DNA of 64,000 nucleotides from Flavisolibacter ginsengisoli DSM 18119 (GCF_900129295.1 NZ_FQUU01000005.1:171200-235199), one strand, 5' to 3'. Shown: positions 8,377-17,951, counted from the stretch's first letter. Notes: generated by a model from the letters alone, not told the origin. Numbers and translations are program-made.

Positions 8377-8846
8377 AGGTCAGCTTAATAGGGTTAAAAC
8401 GTTAGTCAGCAATTACAATCTGAAAGTAGCCTGCCAGATCGGTAACAAAAAGCAAATCGAAGAAAATCATTCACGCTTACAAACAAATCCTAAGTGAATC
8501 AACGTGAAAAAAGTTCTGCCTATACGTATAATGCCCAGTTTAGGCAATGTTTACAGTAATTCCACTTAGTACAACCCAATTCAGGTGTTTATTAAATATT
8601 ATAGTAAACAGCAACGGGGATGCCTGTATGTAGTCCCACTTCTAGCTTACCTAAGTTTTCATTGAGCATTGCCTGTTGAATTTATTCGCATCTACCTGAG
8701 AAAAGACCAGATTCCTCTCCCTGTAACCCCATTCAAATTCAATACGCACCTTGCCTTTCTATTTCCGGATCATAAAAAATCAGCATTCTAATTTGTATCT
8801 TTCCCGGCTATAATTAGCATCAAAAGAATTATAGCAGGAAAAGAGC
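8377..8846. other. Intergenic region, 470 bases, no gene seen
   Basis: The stretch lies between the divergent 43-residue ORF and the T9SS protein gene. I see no ORF with coding character and no strong inverted repeat. It should hold the promoters of both genes, but no complete TTG/TAnnTTTG pair could be placed. Confidence 0.5.
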
Positions 8847-10778
8847 ATGAATCCGCCCCGGGTGTTATTGGTATTGATTTCCTTTGTGCTGGTGAAGATC
8901 TGTGGTGCCCAGCTTTGCCAGGGGAGCCTGGGCGATCCAATTGTCAATATTACCTTTGGATCTGGCTCCAACCCAGGCCAACCGCTTGCAGCAGCTTCTA
9001 CTTCCTATCAATATGTTTCACATGATTGTCCCAGCGATGGTTTTTATACGGTTCGCAACCGAACCGACCAGTGCTTTACAGGCTGGCATACATTGACGGC
9101 GGACCATACCGGTAATGGCAATGGCTATTTTATGCTGGTGAATGCAACCGAGCAGCCCAGTGCTTTCTATGTGGATACAGTAAACCTGCAATGCAATAAC
9201 ACGACTTATGAATTTGCCGCCTGGGTGGTGAATATGAACAGGCCTTTCGAATGCAACGGCAATCCAAATAAACCTAACCTGACCTTTAACATTGAGACAG
9301 TGGATGGTAAGGTATTGCAAAGCGGCAACTCAGGTGATATTGGCCCGCAGACCGGACCCGAATGGCGCCAGTACGGTTTTTTTTTCAACACGCCTACCAA
9401 CACTAGCAGGATCGTTTTGCGAATCATCAATAATGCAATGGGTGGATGCGGAAATGACCTGGCACTGGATGATATTACCTTCCGTCCCTGCGGCCCCCGG
9501 TTAAATGCAGCCATTACCGGCAACGGTACTTCCATGAATTTTTGCCAGGGACAGGTATTACCCCAAACAATTACCTGCCAGGTTTCCGCAGGTTATTCTA
9601 ATCCTCATTACCAATGGCAGCAACGCATCAACAGTGCCACTTCCTGGATAGATATTCCCGGGGCTAATGATGTTAACCTGCAAACAGATCTATCAGCTAA
9701 TACAGCACCTGGAGTCTATGAATACAGGTTATCTGTGTCCCAGCAGGAAAATATAGGCAACGCTGTTTGCAGGGTTAATTCAAATGTGATCAGCATTACT
9801 GTCAACCCTACTCCGGTGCCTTCTGCTTCCAATAACAGCCCAATATGCAGCGGCGCGAATGTATTGGTTTCAGCAGCTAACGGAGAGAAATATGCGTGGA
9901 CGGGACCCAATGGCTTTACCAGTACTGCACCTGGTTTTACCCTGGACAATGCCCAGGCAGGACAAACAGGGAAATATTTTGTGGAGGTTACCTCAGCCGC
10001 TGGCTGTAAGGCAACAGACTCCACAGGAGTCATTGTTCACCCTACACCCATAGCTTCGGTTAGTCCCGGGTCAGTTTCCATATGCGAAGGCGCCACCACC
10101 AACCTGCAGGCCACTGGAGGCAATTCGTATACATGGAGTCCGGCCTTGCACTTATCTTCCTTTTCCGACGCGGCACCAGTTGCCTCACCTGTAGACAGTA
10201 CGCTCTACCAGGTGATCGTTGCCAATGATTTCCAATGCACGGATACTGGTTATGTGCAGGTAAATGTTAGTAAGAAGGCAAGGGCCAACGCTGGTCCTGA
10301 TAAAGCTTTACTGGTGGGACAGGTCATTCAGTTACAGGGGAGTGCTTCAGGCACCAATACCAGCTTTTCATGGTCACCAACTACTTATATGGATGATGCT
10401 ACTGATCTGGAGCCCCATGTACATCCGGATGCTGACATTACATATAAGCTTGAAGTCGTTTCCAATGATGGTTGCGGCACCGCTATAGATTCAGTTAAGG
10501 TTAGCGTATTTAATGATATTTATATACCCAACGCATTTTCACCTAATGGTGATGGTAAAAATGACACCTGGAACATTCCAGTGTTGCAGGTTTATACTAA
10601 TGTTGACATCCTGGTGTTCAACCGTTGGGGAGCAGTAGTCTACCATGCAAAAAATAATAGTTCTCCCTGGGATGGACGTTTCAAAGGCAGTGACCTTCCG
10701 GTAGGCATTTATCCTTATATCATCCAGGTAAAAGATATAGGCATCAAACGCACAGGCTGGGTTATGATCGTGAGGTGA
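8847..10778 (+). CDS. Secreted Ig/PKD-like multidomain protein with T9SS type B C-terminal domain
   Basis: The 643-residue protein has a signal peptide (VLLVLISFVLVKICGAQ), an N-terminal Cys-containing jelly-roll-like module at about 25-215, then Ig/PKD-like modules with the recurrent pattern SPICSGANVLVSA / VSICEGATTNLQA, and a C-terminal domain beginning IYIPNAFSPNGDGKNDTWNI and ending with KRTGWVMIVR. That end is the gliding-motility-associated type B sorting domain recognised by the type IX secretion system. The protein should be exported and retained at the cell surface or released; adhesion or polysaccharide binding is inferred. No T9SS machinery gene is in the window. Confidence 0.9.
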   Translation: MNPPRVLLVLISFVLVKICGAQLCQGSLGDPIVNITFGSGSNPGQPLAAASTSYQYVSHDCPSDGFYTVRNRTDQCFTGWHTLTADHTGNGNGYFMLVNATEQPSAFYVDTVNLQCNNTTYEFAAWVVNMNRPFECNGNPNKPNLTFNIETVDGKVLQSGNSGDIGPQTGPEWRQYGFFFNTPTNTSRIVLRIINNAMGGCGNDLALDDITFRPCGPRLNAAITGNGTSMNFCQGQVLPQTITCQVSAGYSNPHYQWQQRINSATSWIDIPGANDVNLQTDLSANTAPGVYEYRLSVSQQENIGNAVCRVNSNVISITVNPTPVPSASNNSPICSGANVLVSAANGEKYAWTGPNGFTSTAPGFTLDNAQAGQTGKYFVEVTSAAGCKATDSTGVIVHPTPIASVSPGSVSICEGATTNLQATGGNSYTWSPALHLSSFSDAAPVASPVDSTLYQVIVANDFQCTDTGYVQVNVSKKARANAGPDKALLVGQVIQLQGSASGTNTSFSWSPTTYMDDATDLEPHVHPDADITYKLEVVSNDGCGTAIDSVKVSVFNDIYIPNAFSPNGDGKNDTWNIPVLQVYTNVDILVFNRWGAVVYHAKNNSSPWDGRFKGSDLPVGIYPYIIQVKDIGIKRTGWVMIVR

Positions 10779-11057
10779 TGGATGCCGTGTTCTATATAAG
10801 CTTCTTCTAATTTCTCCCTCACTTGAAAATTGAGCATTGATGGTAAGTCAAAGTGCATCTCTTCTTTGCAAGAAAAGAGTATAAACAAAATAAATGAAAG
10901 AAGGTAAAATATACAAGCAGGTTACAGTTAAGCAGAACTAATAGTTACCCTGTTTCCGCTTCAAAAAGGGTTTATAGTTTGGCTGGAATATCGACATTAT
11001 CAGCTAACTGCTATAAACAAATATTCGAATGTGAACATTCAACTATTATTCTGTTCC

Positions 11058-11471
11058 TCAATTCCTGGTTTTCTTTTGAACGAAGTACAAGACAAGGTAA
11101 ATAAGGAGCATACTTGAAATAAGTTCCTGGGCTTTTAGGTCAGTAACAGGATCTTTTACAAGCATGTCAATAAAGGGTTTGATCATAACATTCAGTACAC
11201 CCCAGATAAATGCCACTAACATAGAATGCTGGCGTATAGCAATGGTCAGTTCATCTTCGACCTTCTCTCTTGCCCAGGCAATAAATAACAGCCCTAAGAT
11301 AAAGGCGTTCATAGATTGTAACCTGAAGACTTCTTTACTTACCGGGGATTGTGTAACGTTTACAGTCTTGACTATAACCAGAGGAACAAATGCCAGCACT
11401 ATAATTGCTATTCCTGCTTTCCGGAAATAATTGGGTAATAAACCTGCAGCAATCTTTGTTCTCTTTTCCAT
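11058..11471 (-). CDS. Hypothetical four-helix membrane protein
   Basis: From the ATG at 11471 (MEKRTKIAAGLLPNYF) the product has 137 residues and about four hydrophobic segments: AIIVLAFVPLVIVKT, AFILGLLFIAW, MLVAFIWGVLNVMI and ISSMLLIYLVLYFV. I do not recognise the family. An upstream start at 11525 would add 18 unlikely residues. The gene is alone; the next gene on this strand upstream begins at 12084. Confidence 0.65.
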   Translation of the reverse strand: MEKRTKIAAGLLPNYFRKAGIAIIVLAFVPLVIVKTVNVTQSPVSKEVFRLQSMNAFILGLLFIAWAREKVEDELTIAIRQHSMLVAFIWGVLNVMIKPFIDMLVKDPVTDLKAQELISSMLLIYLVLYFVQKKTRN

Positions 11472-11592
11472 AATGTAAAATTGCCATCGACATGACAAAC
11501 ATACATTACCTGATGAGACATCCAAATTCCTTGTAAACTATCTCTATTACACTAATGCAAAACTTACTTTATTCCTTTTTGAGATCCTGAAA

Positions 11593-12084
11593 TTATGGCC
11601 TTGCAGGCATACTTGTACTCCCGATATCCCTGTATAGTTTCCACTCTCCATTACGCTGTTCCCAGACCACCACATACTTGCCTTTGTCTAATAAGGAACC
11701 TTTGTCATTCTTCATTTGGTAATTACCGGTTTCAATGATGAAAAGGGAATCTCCTTTTATATCTGTAGTAGTTAGGTTTATTTCTTTCATACCCATACGT
11801 ATGGCGCCACCCCAGGCATTGATAATATCTTTTCCTTTAACAGGCTCACTGTTATCCAGCAACAATTCTGCATCGGGCCAGTAATGTGAAGCCAGTGCAG
11901 CGGAATCGCCGGCTGCCAGTTGTTGTGAAAACTTAGCATTGATACTGTCAATGAATGACCTGGCTTGTTGCTGATCAAAACCTGGTTGGGTAGTCTTATC
12001 AATTGCAGAGTTTTTGGTTTTTGACTCACAAGCTGTTAGTGAAAAACAGATTACAATAAACAGGAAGGATGAAAGCTTCAACAT
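11593..12084 (-). CDS. DUF4440/NTF2-like lipoprotein
   Basis: The 163-residue product has a lipoprotein signal (FLFIVICFSLTAC) and a SnoaL/NTF2-like fold with the features of DUF4440/YybH proteins: AALASHYWPDAELLLDN, VKGKDIINAW and GKYVVVWEQRNGEWKLYRDI. Such proteins form cone-shaped ligand pockets; some are enzymes and most are of unknown role. The anchor places it in the periplasm or outer membrane. It precedes nothing obvious in an operon. Confidence 0.8.
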   Translation of the reverse strand: MLKLSSFLFIVICFSLTACESKTKNSAIDKTTQPGFDQQQARSFIDSINAKFSQQLAAGDSAALASHYWPDAELLLDNSEPVKGKDIINAWGGAIRMGMKEINLTTTDIKGDSLFIIETGNYQMKNDKGSLLDKGKYVVVWEQRNGEWKLYRDIGSTSMPARP

Positions 12085-12198
12085 ACTGTTGGATTTAAGG
12101 TGATTAAAGCAGACTTTTTATTTCAAAAAACACAAGGAATAAGGGCTGATTGAATATAGCATTATAAGTTCATAAATGGAAAAATGGAAAGCTGGAAA

Positions 12199-13590
12199 TC
12201 AATTACCATGAGGGGTGAGCTTAGTTGTTGGTATCAACCTGTTAACAGGTGATGGCTGGTTTGCCATAAAAGCTAAAAAGCGTTCCACATCATACATTGC
12301 AGTATGGGCGCAGGGTGATACTTTAGGTAGTATCAGGTCAAAACCGTGATCTGTATGAGGGATGATATGCATTACTACCGGTACTTTTAATTCCAACAGT
12401 CGGTTAAACAGTTTACGGGTTGTCCTTACCGGTGCCATAATATCGTCTTCGTCATGAATGAACAAGGTGGGAGGACAGTTGCGGTGCGCATGTGTAATAA
12501 CCGTAAACATTGTATAAGCCCCCGGTTTTTCTTCAGGATGTCCACCAAGCAATTGCGGTAAAGAACCTATTTGCTCAAAGTTTTTATTCATCCCCAGTCG
12601 ATAATAATCCTTGCCCATTTTTTTGATGATCCATCCGGGCAATTTTGTGGGAACAGCTTTCTTAAGCTTTCCGGGAATATTTCGGGTAGTGATATGCTGG
12701 TTGGTATGATAGTACAGTGCTTCCATATCATTGGTCCCATAAAGTGAGATCACAGCATTGACACTGAGGTCTTTTCCTGCCAGGTCTATGGGTATAAACC
12801 GCTGGTCATCGTCGGTATAGGCTGCCAGCAACGCCAGGTGCGCACCTGCAGACCCTCCGCCAATGGTGATCTTTTCCGGATCAATACCGAAGCGGGCTGC
12901 GTTTTCTTTCATCCAGGCTATGGCACGTTTTGCATCATCTACCATCCCCATAATACCGGTTTCAGGAGCCAGCCTGTAGGCTACGTCTATGATCACATGT
13001 CCCTGTGCTGCCAGGTGGGTAAAGAAAGGTCTTGTTTGAAAATCCTTGTCAAGAAAGTAAAAAGCGCTGCCATGCAGGTAAATAAAAGTCAGGCCAGTGG
13101 GTGTGATACCAGGTGCCGGCTGCCAGGTATCACACAAGAGCTTCCGGTCTGTGCCAGGTATGCTTGCAAATGGAATATCCTGTTCGAATCGAGGGGATGG
13201 GACTGACGGTAATATAAACTGGAAACGCCTTGACAGGAAGCGGGTCTTTTGCGTTCCAGGTATTTTTTCTTTCCAGCCAGCGCCAAAAGCCTGTTCAAAG
13301 CTTCCGGGTGAAGCAGGCGGCCGGGAAACTTTATAAATATGGATACCATAAATTAAGATATCATAAACGCCGATGCAACTGGTAATGAAGGACCCGGTTG
13401 CCAATCCTGCAACCAGGGTAAGTAGGCCCACCAACATTAAAAATGGAGAAAGTGCGCATGCAAATAGTTTAACGAACCAAAGTAGTGGTGCCGGCCAGCG
13501 CAGGCGCATGAAAAGGGTACTGCTCAGAAGAGCCGCCAGGCTACCCGCTATAACTACCAGTGTGCTTAATATGGTAATGACCAGGTTCAC
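12199..13590 (-). CDS. Membrane-anchored HSL-family alpha/beta hydrolase (esterase)
   Basis: The 463-residue protein has an N-terminal membrane part (three hydrophobic segments, residues 1-90) and an alpha/beta hydrolase domain. The nucleophile elbow is GGGSAGAHLALL; the acid lies in FIHDEDDIM and the His in PHTDHGFD. The HSL oxyanion motif HGGG appears as HGSAFYF. It should hydrolyse an ester at the membrane face; the substrate is unknown. It lies 5 bases after the end of the DUF998 reading frame on the same strand, so the two are probably co-transcribed. Confidence 0.85.
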   Translation of the reverse strand: MNLVITILSTLVVIAGSLAALLSSTLFMRLRWPAPLLWFVKLFACALSPFLMLVGLLTLVAGLATGSFITSCIGVYDILIYGIHIYKVSRPPASPGSFEQAFGAGWKEKIPGTQKTRFLSRRFQFILPSVPSPRFEQDIPFASIPGTDRKLLCDTWQPAPGITPTGLTFIYLHGSAFYFLDKDFQTRPFFTHLAAQGHVIIDVAYRLAPETGIMGMVDDAKRAIAWMKENAARFGIDPEKITIGGGSAGAHLALLAAYTDDDQRFIPIDLAGKDLSVNAVISLYGTNDMEALYYHTNQHITTRNIPGKLKKAVPTKLPGWIIKKMGKDYYRLGMNKNFEQIGSLPQLLGGHPEEKPGAYTMFTVITHAHRNCPPTLFIHDEDDIMAPVRTTRKLFNRLLELKVPVVMHIIPHTDHGFDLILPKVSPCAHTAMYDVERFLAFMANQPSPVNRLIPTTKLTPHGN

Positions 13591-13595
13591 AGTGC

Positions 13596-14350
13596 TTAAA
13601 TGCTGTGTTTGATCTTAGGTTGTGGATGACCGTTACTCTTTATTTTTCCTTTAAAACTTTCACCAGGGGTTTTCATGAGTAATCTTTTGTCTTTTGCCCT
13701 CTGCAATAACTGCACTGCCAGCACAATCATCCAGAGCATATAGGCGCCTATGTTGATGCGTTCCGCACACCAATCATTGGGGTAGGAAGATTGGATGAAA
13801 TGCCTGGTGATGCTAGCCAGGTAAGGATGCCAAATACCATAAACACAACAACTGTTAACACTGAATAGATCCTGAATGGCCTCTTCATGGCTGCAGCACC
13901 AAAGCCGATCAATGCTAACATCAACACTAAAGTGATAAAGGTCATAACAATGTGCCAGGTATCAGTGAAGCTGCCGCCACCGGCTGCAAGAATCTCCCGC
14001 CGGTGCATAGGGGTCCATGCCAATCCAGCAAGCCCACTAATGATCATCAATGTTCCAAGTACGCGTAGGTTCCGGCTTTTGCCTGCCGTAAGCCTGATCC
14101 CCCATCCAAATGCAGCAACCAGCAGGGAATATAGAATACCTGGTACCAGCCATATAGCCCTGGTTGGCGCACCAATGGCTGACAATTCACTTACCACCTG
14201 TGAAGCAGGATTGTAGCCCGGGTAGAACATAGGAACAATGATATTCATGGCTATATACAAAAGGGAAGCAATGATGCCGCAGGTGAGCAGTAGGTTAACC
14301 CATTGTGAAGCAGCTGCTTTTTTTGCCTCTTGAATTTTTACTGGTCTCAT
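13596..14350 (-). pseudogene. DUF998 membrane protein interrupted by a one-base frameshift
   Basis: The frame from MRPVKIQEAKK gives about 200 residues with six hydrophobic segments typical of DUF998, then stops at 13748 after PTPMIGVRNAST. The family signature that should follow is a G-W-ER-N-type segment. It is present in the next frame (ERINIGAYMLWMIVLAVQLL), continuing to a TAA at 13596. The distance from start to that stop is two over a multiple of three, so loss of one base near 13761-13768 explains the break. Restored, the protein would have about 251 residues and end 5 bases before the esterase gene. It may be a recent mutation or a sequencing error. Confidence 0.8.
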
Positions 14351-14412
14351 GGTTGATGATTTAAAGAGCAAATTCTAAGTTCTGTCAATCCATGATCCTG
14401 TAAAATGATGAT

Positions 14413-14440
14413 GGTTAGTCTAACCTGTGATAGCTATCAC
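14413..14440. promoter_or_regulatory. Two adjacent perfect palindromes, candidate operator
   Basis: GGTTAGTCTAACC (14413-14425) and GTGATAGCTATCAC (14427-14440) lie one base apart in the divergent spacer between the DUF998/esterase unit and the dimer-glycosylase gene. Neither is followed by a T tract. Binding sites for a dimeric repressor are the simplest explanation; no regulator gene is next to them. Confidence 0.45.
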
Positions 14441-14633
14441 TACAAGTGCGAATGGTTTTCATCCATGATGGGTTCTACATCTTAAATATGACTGTATACT
14501 GTTTGAGTGTAACTGTAAAGAAGCCCTGCAATGAATGGGAGATCAAAAAAAAGGCTGTACAATTATTGCATTATAGGTGGGTGGCAACGGGCCTGACAAA
14601 ACAATTGAAGAAATTGCAGCAACTTTTCAAACA

Positions 14634-15065
14634 ATGATGATCTGGTCTATACATCCTAAGTATCTTGATAGGGTAGGGTTGGTAGCTCTTTGGAGAGAAA
14701 CGCTGCTGGCAAAGCATGTATTAAAGGGTAAAACAAAGGGATACGTTAATCATCCCCAGCTTAAAAGGTTCAAAGCCTGTAGCCATCCCTTGCAGGCCAT
14801 TAATCAATACCTGGAAGAAGTGTATAAAGAAGCTCAGGCAAGGCAATATAATTTTGATGATACTAAGTTTGAAAGCATCCCGGGCCAATTACTATTACCA
14901 GTTACCGAAGGCCAGGTGAAATATGAATTCAGTCATTTACTTAAAAAACTACGTGAAAGAGATATAGTTAGATACAATGCGTTCGTGGGCACAGGTATCA
15001 TTGACGTGCATAAAATCTTTATGATGGTGCCAGGTTCCATCGAACCCTGGGAGCTACTCTCTTAA
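14634..15065 (+). CDS. Pyrimidine-dimer DNA glycosylase / endonuclease V-like protein
   Basis: From MMIWSIHPKYLD the product has 143 residues and matches the Pyr_excise family (related to T4 DenV). The N-terminal IWSIHPKYLD and LVALWRETLLA contain an Arg-Glu pair at the place of the catalytic Arg22-Glu23 of T4 endonuclease V, followed by GYVNHPQLKRF. DenV-type enzymes cut UV-induced pyrimidine dimers using the amino group of the N-terminal residue, so the exact start matters. I chose 14634 because the conserved part begins there; 14637 is equally possible, and the 57 bases further upstream look non-coding. It stands alone. Confidence 0.8.
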   Translation: MMIWSIHPKYLDRVGLVALWRETLLAKHVLKGKTKGYVNHPQLKRFKACSHPLQAINQYLEEVYKEAQARQYNFDDTKFESIPGQLLLPVTEGQVKYEFSHLLKKLRERDIVRYNAFVGTGIIDVHKIFMMVPGSIEPWELLS

Positions 15066-15088
15066 GGTTAATGCATAAGTACCCTCAC

Positions 15089-15107
15089 TGATTCATCTCA
15101 TGAATCA
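15089..15107. terminator. Short hairpin between convergent genes
   Basis: TGATTCAT, loop CTC, ATGAATCA gives a perfect 8-bp stem that ends one base before the stop codon of the VOC gene. It is AT-rich and has no clear T tract, so it is a weak terminator candidate. Confidence 0.4.
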
Positions 15108-15458
15108 TTATTCTACAAAATGCCAGCAAACACCCGCAATGTCTACCAGGTTCACCTCTTTCCCATAAGGTTGTTGTGTGGGTTTGCTAACGCGGATACT
15201 ATATTTACTAGCCAGCTCTCTAACAGTTACCTCCTCATAAAATTCATTGGCATTACTGATCTTGACATTGATCATCAGATTCTCTGCAAATTCTTTATTA
15301 GCAAAGTTCTGCAAGATAAATTTGCAGCCATCTCTTTCAAATCCCACATAATCTCCCGCGTCCCAGTTAATGTGAAAACCCAGGTCCTGGAAAAGCCGTT
15401 TAGATGCTTCGAAATTTTCTCCGGATGGAATGAATGGTTCAAGTGATAGCAGTTTCAT
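15108..15458 (-). CDS. VOC (glyoxalase/bleomycin-resistance) family protein
   Basis: The 116-residue product shows the repeated beta-alpha-beta-beta-beta plan of the vicinal oxygen chelate fold: FIPSGENFEASKRLFQDLGFHINW, DGCKFILQNF, then EFYEEVTV and VNLVDIAGVCWHF. Metal-binding positions are not fully conserved, so an enzymatic role is uncertain; many such proteins bind small molecules. It is a single gene convergent with the dimer-glycosylase gene. Confidence 0.8.
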   Translation of the reverse strand: MKLLSLEPFIPSGENFEASKRLFQDLGFHINWDAGDYVGFERDGCKFILQNFANKEFAENLMINVKISNANEFYEEVTVRELASKYSIRVSKPTQQPYGKEVNLVDIAGVCWHFVE

Positions 15459-15593
15459 GCTCGTAATATTATAGGTAAAGATATTGGTTTGGATTATCCT
15501 GCATGCAGGTTATAAAGAAATCCAAATTGCTATGGAGGTAATCAACAATACGTGATAGCAGTTGAAAGAGTAACGCTTCTTATAATTTAATAT

Positions 15594-16349
15594 TTACTGT
15601 TTGGGTAAGCTGGAAACTACCTTGCCCGCTTCATTCAGAAATTCAATTCTTGCACTGCCAGTGGAATCAACAATGAGGCGTATTCTTGTTTTGCCTTTTT
15701 TATCTGCCAGGTTGATCAATGCCGATTTATCCGAATCCTTTCCAATAAAGACCCTGTGGGCAAACGCCGGATCGCTGTTTGCCGGCTCTAATAGTTCTTT
15801 AATTTTTGCATCCCTCTCCGGGCCCTCAGGCAGTTTCTGAGCAGCTTTGTATTGACGTCGAAACTCTGGGAAGGGAGGACTGTTGTGCCAATCGTCAACA
15901 TACAGGCCTGTATTCTTGTCTCCATTATCATCAAGGTATTGAAGGTACAAGACCTGGTTTTGGTTGTACTGATCAAAAGAGAAATGCCCTGAAGCAAAAT
16001 ATTTTCCGCTGCTGTCTTTTCTGCCTGTGAATACCAATCCTCCACATTCAGTGGCATTGTCATCATAAAATATGAGGCCAGGTCTGCCACCTCCCGGAAG
16101 GCCATAAGGCTTTCCGTAGTATAAATTTTCAGGCGAGCTTTCCATATTGGAAAGAATTAGGCGGGGCTGCCCGTTTGGTTCAACTATATTGATTCGTTTC
16201 GCTGTAAGTTGGTCAACAGATAAGTTCTTTCCATTGGTTCCCTGCTTAAAAATAAGGAACAAGGCAAGTAGTAACAGCAGGGAGGAAACTACCGCGTACA
16301 CCGTTAGGATCTTTACCTGCTTTTTAATGGTATCAAGGCTGTTGTTCAT
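15594..16349 (-). CDS. Hypothetical single-pass membrane protein
   Basis: The 251-residue product has one membrane segment (VYAVVSSLLLLLALFLIF) after a 16-residue cytosolic lead, then a soluble domain outside. The domain begins with VDQLTAKRINIVEPNGQPRLILSN and ends with KGKTRIRLIVDSTGSARIEFLNE, two similar strand pairs that suggest an internal repeat. The pattern xRIxIVEPNGxPRxxLSN recurs in unannotated bacterial proteins; I know no function. Confidence 0.7.
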   Translation of the reverse strand: MNNSLDTIKKQVKILTVYAVVSSLLLLLALFLIFKQGTNGKNLSVDQLTAKRINIVEPNGQPRLILSNMESSPENLYYGKPYGLPGGGRPGLIFYDDNATECGGLVFTGRKDSSGKYFASGHFSFDQYNQNQVLYLQYLDDNGDKNTGLYVDDWHNSPPFPEFRRQYKAAQKLPEGPERDAKIKELLEPANSDPAFAHRVFIGKDSDKSALINLADKKGKTRIRLIVDSTGSARIEFLNEAGKVVSSLPKQ

Positions 16350-16752
16350 AAGGATTTAGTCGTCTCTTTTAAAGAGATCGAAACTATACCTTTTCATTTA
16401 CTTTCTAGATGTTAACATTTCAATCCCTTGGTGTGTTGAAAGTGTTTAGCGGGCTTCTATTTAATTATCTCAGTGTATCACCGGGTCTTCTTCGCGAACT
16501 CATAGGGAAGACCATCCAATTATTAAGGCGCTTCCTTATTAACTTGTCAACCTGTAAACATTTCAACTTTTTATTTTGCCTTTCTCCCTCCTTACCCACC
16601 AATCAACTTATCAATTTGTCAACCCCTTTTTCATTCCCTTAACACTACCCATCTTCCTTTAACATAAGCTTACCTAAGCCGCATTAATCCTGCGAACCTG
16701 TTTCATTTCTTATATAACGGAACGAAAGAAAAACCACGTTCCCCATCGGCAT
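16350..16752. repeat. Intergenic region with degenerate TTGTCAAC-type words
   Basis: Between 16540 and 16625 the words AACTTGTCAACCTGTAAAC, TTTCAACTTTT, ATCAACTTATCAATTTGTCAAC occur in close succession. They match the phase and wording of the tract at 24165-24192 and, inverted, at 23642-23668. No ORF of coding character is present. The right part should carry the promoter of the beta-barrel gene at 16753. Confidence 0.5.
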
Positions 16753-17418
16753 ATGAAAAAGCAAATTTTACTTTTAGCTTCTGTCATCATCTCCACGCTG
16801 GCAATGGCCCAGGACAAACCTCATTTTGGTGTGCGTGGTGGATTTTCTTCTGCCTCTATGAAAGGTGATGCTGTAAACAGTCTTCAAAACCTTTTGGATT
16901 TCACCAATGGTGCTATCAGCACTACCAGCCATAGCGGGTTTTTCGGGGGTGGTTATGTAAACATTCCTTTGTCCAAAGAATTATCAGTTGAGCCGGCCAT
17001 GTATTATACCCAGAAGGGATATACAATGACTGGTAAATTGAATATCAAGGGTGCAGATTTCTTAGGTATAAATGGTAAGGCACAATTGAATTCACAATAC
17101 ATAGACGTACCTGTGGTTTTGAAAGGAACTATGGGAGGGTTGCAGGTTTTTGCAGGACCACAGATCTCTTATCTTACTAAGGCGTCTCTGCATACTACTG
17201 CAGGTGCGTTGGGCTTCAATGTGGTGAATAGTACCAGTGATGCTACTTCCCAGTTTAACAGGTGGGATATGGGGTTGACAGGTGGTATAGGTTACCAGTT
17301 CTCCAACGGATTGAATATTACAGCCGCTTACGATCATGGTTTATCAAAAGTGGATGCCAACCAGAACCTGAATTCGTACAACAGGTCATTTAAAGTAGGT
17401 CTTGGTTTAAACTTCTAA
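16753..17418 (+). CDS. PorT-like outer-membrane beta-barrel protein
   Basis: The 221-residue product has a signal peptide (ILLLASVIISTLAMAQ) followed by alternating beta-strands typical of the small OMP_b-brl / PorT-type barrel: FGVRGGFSSASMKGDA, GFFGGGYVNIPLSKELSVEP, YIDVPVVLKGTMGGLQVFAGPQ and a C-terminal strand SFKVGLGLNF ending in Phe, as expected for barrel assembly. Members are abundant in Bacteroidota and mostly of unknown role. A strong terminator follows. Confidence 0.88.
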   Translation: MKKQILLLASVIISTLAMAQDKPHFGVRGGFSSASMKGDAVNSLQNLLDFTNGAISTTSHSGFFGGGYVNIPLSKELSVEPAMYYTQKGYTMTGKLNIKGADFLGINGKAQLNSQYIDVPVVLKGTMGGLQVFAGPQISYLTKASLHTTAGALGFNVVNSTSDATSQFNRWDMGLTGGIGYQFSNGLNITAAYDHGLSKVDANQNLNSYNRSFKVGLGLNF

Positions 17419-17440
17419 TAAGCAATACACATAAAAAAGC

Positions 17441-17473
17441 AAAAGCCGCTCCAGGAATGAAGCGGCTTTTTTT
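17441..17473 (+). terminator. Rho-independent terminator
   Basis: AAAAGCCGCT, a 10-base loop and AGCGGCTTTT form a perfect 10-bp stem followed by TTT. It lies 22 bases after the beta-barrel stop and 28 bases before the end of the convergent gene, so it may serve both. Confidence 0.88.
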
Positions 17474-17501
17474 ACACTTAAATACACATGAAAAAAACTC
17501 G

Positions 17502-17951
17502 TTAGTATATGGACGGCAGGAAGGTCTTCTTTAAGGTCAGGGGTTCTTCCCTGTTCCAGGTTAACTTCTTTCCAAATCCGGCTTTATTGTTCGTCATCTT
17601 GATCGTATCCAGGCACACCGTCCACACTTCTCCCGGCATGGCCACAGCCATTGGGAACTTCTTGTGATAAAAACTACTTCCATGACTCATGGTGGCAATA
17701 TGCCCTGTGAATTGAATGCCCTGTATAGCCAATACATTCAGCTTATCGGGTAAGACAGAGCCTGCCAGGTTTCCGTTTTTCTGTAGCAAACCTGCATGCT
17801 TTGATGAAGATGATGACTTGAAATAGATACAATCATTCTCTGCGTCAAAGGCGTAAAAACAGGTGAAGCAATAGGGCAGACCTTCTTCATCAATACAGGT
17901 AAAGGAAGCTACTGTCTGCCTTTGCATAAACCGGATGATCACAGGATCCAT
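17502..17951 (-). CDS. Pyridoxamine 5'-phosphate oxidase-family protein
   Basis: From MDPVIIRFMQRQTVASF the product has 149 residues and the split-barrel flavin-binding fold: TVASFTCIDEEGLPYCFTCFYAF, IYFKSSSSSKHAGLL, LAGSVLPDKLNVLAIQGIQFTGHI. This is the plan of PNPOx-like flavoproteins. It is too different from PdxH to be the vitamin B6 enzyme; relatives bind FMN, F420 or heme. An upstream in-frame ATG at 17972 adds seven residues. It is a single gene. Confidence 0.78.
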   Translation of the reverse strand: MDPVIIRFMQRQTVASFTCIDEEGLPYCFTCFYAFDAENDCIYFKSSSSSKHAGLLQKNGNLAGSVLPDKLNVLAIQGIQFTGHIATMSHGSSFYHKKFPMAVAMPGEVWTVCLDTIKMTNNKAGFGKKLTWNREEPLTLKKTFLPSIY

